DNA of 11,207 nt from CAJQND01 sp051010055 (GTDB taxonomy: Bacteria > Pseudomonadota > Alphaproteobacteria > Rhizobiales > CAJQND01), in the NCBI GenBank assembly GCA_051010055.1, contig JBPCVY010000234.1:1-11207 (forward strand), written 5' to 3'. Shown in pieces: positions 6,458 through 11,207 of the stretch (the first letter of the stretch is position 1; the number at the start of each line of letters is the position of its first letter). The position numbers were made by a program, and so were the translations under genes. The notes under the pieces are model-generated. The model saw only the letters and a list, made by a program, of their open reading frames with translations. It ran no database searches and was not told the DNA's origin.

Positions 6458-7264
6458 TCAACCTCTCAACTCTGATGAGTTTGCGCGTTTGCGCGACAAA
6501 ATGACGGAAACAACAAAGGCAATAATGGTGAGTGCGATTAGCACCACGGCCGCAGCCGCGACGGTGGGGTCAGTGTTTTCGCGAATGCCGTTCCACATGC
6601 GCCTGGGCAGGGTGTAGACAGTAAATTTCGAGATAAACAGCGTCACAACAATCTCATCCCACGACAAAATGAACGCAAATAATGCGCCCGCGAATATGCC
6701 CGGCTTGATGGACGGAAGAATCACTCGGCGCATCGTGGTCCAGGTGGACGCGCCCAGATTGCGCGAAGCCTGTTCAAGGCGCGGGTCGAAATTGGCGAGA
6801 GAAGCACTCACTGTAATCAGTGCCATGGGGGCTGCAAGAATGGTGTGCGCGAGAATAAGCCCTGTGTAGCTGTCGAGAATACCAAGCGGTATCCACAACC
6901 GGTAAAACGCCATGGCGGAAATAATCTGCGGAATAATAAGAGGTAGCAGCAGAAAGGCCCTTGCCACCTCACTCATGCGCGATGACACTCGCCACAAGCC
7001 AATGGCGCATAAGGTGCCAAGCGAAGTCGCAAGAACCGAAGACGCACTTGCGATCACCGCACTTTGAAAGAAGCTGGAAAGCCAATCAGCGCTCGTGAAC
7101 AAGTTCCCAAAATGACGCAGCGAAAAATTGCTGGTGGGAATAGTGAGAAACCGCTTCGGCGTCAACGACACCGGTATAGCGATCAGAGCCGGCAGCACCA
7201 GGAACAATAGCAGCGCCCAGGCCCCCACACGGTTTACCACACTTGCAAGGGAACGCTTGATCAT
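6458..7264 (-). CDS. ABC transporter permease, PotC type
   Basis: This 268-residue inner-membrane protein has about six hydrophobic helices (roughly 13-33, 66-90, 102-122, 134-155, 188-209 and 236-257). The cytoplasmic EAA loop LEQASRNLGAS (163-173) is followed by RRVILPSIKPGI (179-190), the surface that docks on the ATPase. The second-permease (PotC-like) identity follows from its length, its position after the longer PotB-like permease and the SWDEIVVTLF segment (201-210). Its ATG overlaps the stop of the other permease by four bases (ATGA), as is common for permease pairs needed in 1:1 ratio. It forms the pore with the 7261-8115 product. Substrate identity cannot be read from the permease. 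Confidence 0.9.
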   Translation of the reverse strand: MIKRSLASVVNRVGAWALLLFLVLPALIAIPVSLTPKRFLTIPTSNFSLRHFGNLFTSADWLSSFFQSAVIASASSVLATSLGTLCAIGLWRVSSRMSEVARAFLLLPLIIPQIISAMAFYRLWIPLGILDSYTGLILAHTILAAPMALITVSASLANFDPRLEQASRNLGASTWTTMRRVILPSIKPGIFAGALFAFILSWDEIVVTLFISKFTVYTLPRRMWNGIRENTDPTVAAAAVVLIALTIIAFVVSVILSRKRANSSELRG

Positions 7265-8115
7265 GTTGAAGCGCTCCCGCCGAACACGGTGCTAAGTTTC
7301 ATAAATTTGGACATGATGTATAGGAGCGCCAGCACCCCGAACAGCATCAATGTTGCCAACATGGCAGCCGTGCCCCAACGCAGTGTCACCAGCAATTGTA
7401 CGGAGATGTACTCAGCAATCATCAATACCTTGCCGCCGCCCAGAATGGCGGGGGTAACGTAAAACCCGAGGCTTAAGATAAAGACCAGCAGCGAAGAAGC
7501 CACTATGCCTGGTTTGGTCAAAGGCAGATAAATTCTGAAGAATGTTTGCGCCGCCGATGCGCCTAGGTTCTGCGAGGCGCTCATCACCCGCTTGTCCAGG
7601 CTTTGCATATTCACCAGCAAGGGCAAAATGGCATAAGGCACCATGTAATGCACCATGCCGATAAGCACCCCAAGCTCGTTGCGCACAAAGGCAATGGGCT
7701 GATCAATAATGCCAGCGCCTTGCAGCAAATTGTTGAACAAACCATTATAGCCCAGAAGGATGATCCACGAGAAGGTGCGCACAAGAATGGAAATCCAGAA
7801 CGACACCAGCAGAAATGTAAGCATGAGGCTGCGTTGGCGTGCCTCGACATGCACCATGGCATAGGCCACCCAATACCCCAGCAATACGCTAAAGAAAGTG
7901 GTGATGACGCAGATTCGGAAAGTGGTCCACAAAATGCGCCCGAGCGACTGCGCTTCAAAGAGCTTCTGATAATTGCCAAGCCCCGGTTCAGGGTCGGTCA
8001 CGCTGAGCCAGAGAATATTCACAATCGGTCCCAGATAGAGCACGACCAGCACCGCCAGAAAGGGCAGCACCAACAACCATCCTGGATGGAAATATTTGCG
8101 GGCTTCACTGATCAA
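7261..8115 (-). CDS. ABC transporter permease, PotB type, TTG start
   Basis: This 284-residue inner-membrane permease has about six helices (roughly 11-30, 65-88, 97-120, 148-170, 205-226 and 247-269). The EAA loop MSASQNLGASAAQTF (178-192) precedes YLPLTKPGI (196-204). The only plausible start is TTG at 8115: an in-frame stop lies two codons upstream (8119-8121), the next Met is deep in the protein, and the N-terminus gives the expected short cytoplasmic lead before helix one. A weak GAGAG lies about nine bases upstream. A rare start and a poor ribosome site, just after a stem-loop, would lower output relative to the binding protein. It works with the other permease, the ATPase and the periplasmic binding protein of this operon. 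Confidence 0.9.
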   Translation of the reverse strand: MISEARKYFHPGWLLVLPFLAVLVVLYLGPIVNILWLSVTDPEPGLGNYQKLFEAQSLGRILWTTFRICVITTFFSVLLGYWVAYAMVHVEARQRSLMLTFLLVSFWISILVRTFSWIILLGYNGLFNNLLQGAGIIDQPIAFVRNELGVLIGMVHYMVPYAILPLLVNMQSLDKRVMSASQNLGASAAQTFFRIYLPLTKPGIVASSLLVFILSLGFYVTPAILGGGKVLMIAEYISVQLLVTLRWGTAAMLATLMLFGVLALLYIMSKFMKLSTVFGGSAST

Positions 8116-8130
8116 AAATTAGTCTCTCAA

Positions 8131-8158
8131 GCCGGCGGAACGAAGGTGCCGCCCTGGC
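8131..8158 (-). other. Intercistronic stem-loop between binding protein and permease genes
   Basis: GCCGGCGG (8131-8138) pairs with CCGCC (8149-8153) and GGC (8156-8158), with a 10-base loop and a 2-base bulge. No T-run follows directly on the minus strand, so it is not a classic terminator. Hairpins in this position are known to protect upstream binding-protein mRNA (as at malE-malF) and let binding protein exceed membrane subunits; that role here is inferred. Confidence 0.45.
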
Positions 8159-8184
8159 AAATCCACCAGAGCAGCACGAAAGTG

Positions 8185-9291
8185 TCAGCTGATTGCTTCC
8201 AGATAGGCGTTCACGGCATCGCCCGCATTGGCTCCCCACCATTCGGGGTCGTTATAGACGATTTGGTCAATATTCTGCGCCGATGTGATTGCATAAGGTT
8301 GTTCAGCTTCCGGAATTTGCGAAAATGCAGCCGGATTCGTTGGGGTCATACCCAAACAACCGAGTAGACCAAGCTGCGCCTTGGGCTCTTGAGCCTCGCG
8401 GATGAACTTCATCACATCTGCGCCCGCCGGGTTGCCCTTTGGCACAATGTAAGCACCTGGCATAGCGAGCGCTTCATTCATCACCAGCTTGTAACGGCCA
8501 TCTGTATCGGATTCGATGGTGCGCCCACGGTTCTGCCAGACCATGCCCATGCTCACCTCACCGTTCACAATCATTGAATGAGCTTCAGCGCCTGAGCCCC
8601 AATAAAGGCTGTCATCTTTGATTGACTTGATCTTGGCAAGCGCGCGGGGCATATCCAGCGGGTAAAGCTTGTCCTTGGCAACGCCATCGGCCATCAATGC
8701 ACCTTCGAGGGCACCATTGGCCCACTTGTACAAAGAGCGCTTGCCGGGGAATTTACCTGTATCGAAAAAGTCCGCCCATGAATTCGGTGCGTTATCGCCA
8801 TAGGCCTTGGTGTCATACATAAAGGCATAGCCATAGAAGATGATGGATACCCCATATTCCCAGGAGAAACCTTCAAGCACTTTTGACTTATCGACCACAT
8901 TGTAATCGATGGGTTCAAGATGGCCTGACTTGCCAAGGGCGATGGCGTCAAACGCATCGGCATCGCACACGTCAGCGGTCACATTGCCACTGTCGACCAT
9001 TTCCTTGATTTTGCCCTGCAAGGGCCCAGATGTGTCGAAGCGCAGCGGAATGCCGGTCTTTTCGGTAAAGGGCACGCCGATTGATGCACCGTGGCACTTT
9101 TCTGAATCGCCACCCCAGTTCCACAACACCACCTGCTTTGCGGCAGCTTTCGCATCACCCGCCAAAACGGCGGACGTCGCCACCCCTGCCATGGCGCACA
9201 GCGTCAAGAAAGAACGGCGGTCCATTTTTCCCGCTTCAAATTTTTCCGCTCCTTCAACGACCATTTCACGCATAAACTGTTTATCTTGCAT
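8185..9291 (-). CDS. Periplasmic binding protein, polyamine/PotD type, Tat signal
   Basis: This 368-residue extracellular solute-binding protein (type 2 fold, spermidine/putrescine class) captures the substrate and delivers it to the permeases. The twin-arginine motif DRRSFLTL (24-31) is followed by a hydrophobic stretch and GDAKAAAKQ, with probable cleavage near 49. This indicates folded export through Tat. The mature N-terminus begins VVLWNWGGD, and aromatic residues (W57, W59 and several later Trp and Tyr) suit a cation or quaternary amine pocket, though this is inferred. Start: AGGAGG (9299-9304) lies seven bases before the ATG at 9291, so translation probably begins 22 residues before the internal Met23 at the Arg pair. 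The gene follows the ATPase by 56 bases. It could bind polyamines, betaines, carnitine-like compounds or omega-amino acids. Confidence 0.9.
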   Translation of the reverse strand: MQDKQFMREMVVEGAEKFEAGKMDRRSFLTLCAMAGVATSAVLAGDAKAAAKQVVLWNWGGDSEKCHGASIGVPFTEKTGIPLRFDTSGPLQGKIKEMVDSGNVTADVCDADAFDAIALGKSGHLEPIDYNVVDKSKVLEGFSWEYGVSIIFYGYAFMYDTKAYGDNAPNSWADFFDTGKFPGKRSLYKWANGALEGALMADGVAKDKLYPLDMPRALAKIKSIKDDSLYWGSGAEAHSMIVNGEVSMGMVWQNRGRTIESDTDGRYKLVMNEALAMPGAYIVPKGNPAGADVMKFIREAQEPKAQLGLLGCLGMTPTNPAAFSQIPEAEQPYAITSAQNIDQIVYNDPEWWGANAGDAVNAYLEAIS

Positions 9292-9298
9292 TGTCTTT

Positions 9299-9304
9299 CC
9301 TCCT
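9299..9304 (-). promoter_or_regulatory. Strong ribosome binding site of the binding-protein gene
   Basis: AGGAGG on the minus strand lies seven bases before the ATG at 9291. It is the best ribosome site I see in the operon, and it fixes the long N-terminus of the binding protein. It fits a need for excess binding protein. Confidence 0.75.
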
Positions 9305-9347
9305 CAGTGATTTTTCATACTCATTGCATTTTCTTCGGCGTTGTCGT

Positions 9348-10358
9348 TCACCCTTCCAGCTTCACAACTGCAGCTTCCCGCCAAGAGATGTCCACGGCAT
9401 TTCCTTGCTCAAGCGGGAACTGATTGCGCCAGGAATCAACATCCACTTCCAGTTCCTGGCCTTCATTGGTCTCCACGATGTATTTTTTCATGGAGCCGAA
9501 ATAGGTAATCGATTTCACGGTGGCCTGCAGGCTGTTTTCCGTATCGCCATTCGCTGCGCCCTTGGGCGCTATATCAATCTTTTCCGGACGCAGGGCATAA
9601 GTGCCGCTTTCACGTTCGAGAAAATTGCTCTTGCCCAAAAAGCTTGCGGCAAAGCGGGTGCGCGGTTTCTCGTATAGCTCAAGAGGTGTGCCCACTTGTT
9701 CCTCCCGGCCCTCCTGCATAATCACGATACGGTCGGACATGGAGAGAGCTTCTTCTTGGTCGTGGGTCACATAAATGAATGTCGTGCCCACGCGGGTATG
9801 GATGTCTTTAAGCTGCTCTTGCACCTCCACCCGCAGTTTCTTGTCGAGCGCCCCTAGCGGCTCATCAAGCAACAGAATAGGTGGTGAAAAACTAAGTGCG
9901 CGTGCTAGTGCCACGCGTTGTTGTTGGCCGCCGGACAGCTGAACCGGCAACCGCTCACCATATTGTTGCAGCTGCACCAACTCCAGCATTTCATCGACGC
10001 GGGCATCGATTTCCTTTTGCGGTCTTTTTCGCACATCCAAAGCGTAGGAGATGTTCTTGCGCACGCTCATATGGGGAAACAGCGCATAGCCTTGAAACAC
10101 CATGCCGAAATTGCGCTTTTCAGCCGGAATGTCGGCAATCGAATTGCCATCCAGCAAGATATCGCCATTAGATATGTCCAGAAATCCCGCGATCATCATC
10201 AATAAGGTGGTCTTTCCAGAACCGGACGGACCCAGCAATGTCAGGAATTCCCCGCGGCGGATATCAAGGTCGACATTATCAACCGCTACAGTTTTTCCGA
10301 ATGTTTTGGTGACATTCTGTAAAGACAGGCTTCCGGTATCTGTGTCGGAAGAAGCCAT
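9348..10358 (-). CDS. ABC transporter ATP-binding protein, PotA type
   Basis: This 336-residue cytoplasmic ATPase powers the importer. All nucleotide motifs are intact: Walker A GPSGSGKT (43-50), Q-loop Q89 in FQGYALFPH, signature LSGGQQQR (141-148), Walker B ILLLDE (161-166), D-loop GALD and switch His199 in VTHDQEEAL. The C-terminal part (about 240-336), with ALRPEKI (255-261), is a TOBE domain, typical of the PotA/MalK group that binds the permease EAA loops. Its ATG directly abuts the BKACE stop (TAAATG), and a GGAG about eleven bases upstream lies inside the BKACE gene. Adjacency to the binding protein and two permeases completes a four-gene importer. The annotation class (spermidine/putrescine) is a family label, not proof of substrate. 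Confidence 0.93.
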   Translation of the reverse strand: MASSDTDTGSLSLQNVTKTFGKTVAVDNVDLDIRRGEFLTLLGPSGSGKTTLLMMIAGFLDISNGDILLDGNSIADIPAEKRNFGMVFQGYALFPHMSVRKNISYALDVRKRPQKEIDARVDEMLELVQLQQYGERLPVQLSGGQQQRVALARALSFSPPILLLDEPLGALDKKLRVEVQEQLKDIHTRVGTTFIYVTHDQEEALSMSDRIVIMQEGREEQVGTPLELYEKPRTRFAASFLGKSNFLERESGTYALRPEKIDIAPKGAANGDTENSLQATVKSITYFGSMKKYIVETNEGQELEVDVDSWRNQFPLEQGNAVDISWREAAVVKLEG

Positions 10359-11207
10359 TTACGCGTCCGCTCCGCGCAGTTTCAGTTTGTTGCGAGCCTC
10401 TTGCGGGGTTAGCGCACGGGCGCCCATGCGCTCAACTATCTCAATAGCTCGTTCCACCAGCTGGCCATTTGTTGCCAGCACACCCCGGTCGAGATAAATA
10501 TTATCTTCAAGGCCGACGCGCACATTGCCCCCCATGGCAACCGCAACCGCGGCCATGGGCATCTGCATGCGCGAAATGCCAAAGCTTGCCCAGCTTGCCT
10601 CCAGTGGCAAATGGTCTTTCATCACCTTCATGGTGTCTACGCTCTGGTCGGCTCCCCAGGGAATGCCCAGACAGATTTGAAACATGGGCGGTTCGGCAAT
10701 CAACCCCTCCGCCATCATCTGACGGGCAAAGCGGATATGGCCCAACTCAAACACTTCCAACTCGGGCTTCACGCCCCATTCTTTGGTCAGTTCCGCCATC
10801 ATGCGCAAGGTCGGCGGGGTTGAGATGTAGATGGTATCACCATCTCCGAAGTTTAGAGTGCCGCAATCAAGCGAACAGATTTCAGGCATACATTCGTGCA
10901 CATGAATGAGGCGCTCTTCGGGGCCGATCATATCCGTACCGGGGCCCGGCATGGAAGGGTTTTCTGCATCTGGCACCCAATCGCCACCCATGCCAGCTGT
11001 GAGATTAATTACCACATCTGTGCCGCTTTCGCGCACACGGTCCACGGTTTCCTTAAACAACGCAGGGTCTCGTGAACCCTGACCGGTTTCCGGATCGCGC
11101 ACATGAATGTGTGCAACGGCAGCCCCCGCTTTAGCCGCTTCAATAGCAGCGTCAGCAATTTCCTTTGGAGTGACCGGCACATGATGACTGCGTCCAGTGG
11201 TGTCCCC
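10359..11207 (-). CDS. Beta-keto acid cleavage enzyme (BKACE, DUF849), 5' end missing
   Basis: The reading frame runs off the right edge; 282 codons are visible. Nine residues (GDTTGRSHH) precede the GTG at 11180, so that GTG is internal, and comparison with the characterised enzyme Kce suggests about 13 residues are missing. BKACEs condense a beta-keto acid with acetyl-CoA to give acetoacetate and a shortened acyl-CoA. Counting from the GTG as residue 1, H24-I-H26 in AHIHVRDP are the two zinc His, and GGNVRVGLEDN carries R221, E225 (third zinc ligand) and D226, matching Kce Arg226, Glu230 and Asp231 in spacing. Pipelines often call such proteins 3-keto-5-aminohexanoate cleavage protein; relatives cleave dehydrocarnitine to betainyl-CoA. 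The stop abuts the ATPase start. The exact substrate cannot be assigned. Confidence 0.9.
   Translation of the reverse strand, partial: GDTTGRSHHVPVTPKEIADAAIEAAKAGAAVAHIHVRDPETGQGSRDPALFKETVDRVRESGTDVVINLTAGMGGDWVPDAENPSMPGPGTDMIGPEERLIHVHECMPEICSLDCGTLNFGDGDTIYISTPPTLRMMAELTKEWGVKPELEVFELGHIRFARQMMAEGLIAEPPMFQICLGIPWGADQSVDTMKVMKDHLPLEASWASFGISRMQMPMAAVAVAMGGNVRVGLEDNIYLDRGVLATNGQLVERAIEIVERMGARALTPQEARNKLKLRGADA

Noticed and set aside
7603..8367. Plus-strand 254-residue open frame opposite the permease and binding protein
   Set aside because: It is His/Gln-rich because it is antisense to hydrophobic membrane segments, and it crosses two real genes and their intergenic hairpin.
11178..11180. 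GTG at 11180 as the start of the BKACE
   Set aside because: The frame stays open upstream to the window edge with family-like residues (GDTTGRSHH), so the true start lies beyond 11207.

Overview
The window carries eight tightly packed minus-strand genes (2058-11207), followed after a gap by one more minus-strand gene (386-1609). Codon use, protein motifs and moderate GC fit an Alphaproteobacterium (Rhodobacterales or Hyphomicrobiales type). This placement is inferred from gene style; no rRNA or other marker is present.

Layout in the direction of transcription (right to left): a beta-keto acid cleavage enzyme (BKACE, DUF849) cut by the right edge; a complete polyamine-type ABC importer (ATPase, Tat-type binding protein, two permeases); an acyl-CoA dehydrogenase; a one-chain ADP-forming acyl-CoA synthetase; and a NylB-like serine hydrolase of the beta-lactamase fold. 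The joints are TAA/ATG abutting, gaps of 56, 69 and 7 bases, and three 4-base ATGA overlaps, so this looks like one operon whose promoter lies beyond 11207. A stem-loop and a TTG start sit between the binding protein and the first permease, a place where expression is often stepped down.

Read together, the operon resembles a scavenging route for a small, probably cationic, amide, ester or acid: import, possible hydrolysis by the NylB-like enzyme, CoA activation, alpha-beta dehydrogenation, and cleavage of the derived beta-keto acid with acetyl-CoA to acetoacetate plus a shortened acyl-CoA. The closest known logic is gamma-butyrobetaine/carnitine breakdown (CoA ligase, acyl-CoA dehydrogenase, dehydrocarnitine-cleaving BKACE). 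Here the ligase is ADP-forming and a NylB-like hydrolase is added. Hydration, 3-hydroxy oxidation and thioester hydrolysis are not encoded in the window. The substrate is inferred, not shown.

The last gene (386-1609) is a FOXRED1/DAO-type FAD oxidoreductase with lower GC than the operon in the lines I counted. It has its own ribosome binding site and 5' region. It is bracketed by two direct copies of a three-unit palindromic repeat ladder (about 193-314 and 1774-1895), in which all three units are offset by exactly 1581 bases. This bracketing is the clearest structure in the window that the genes do not explain.
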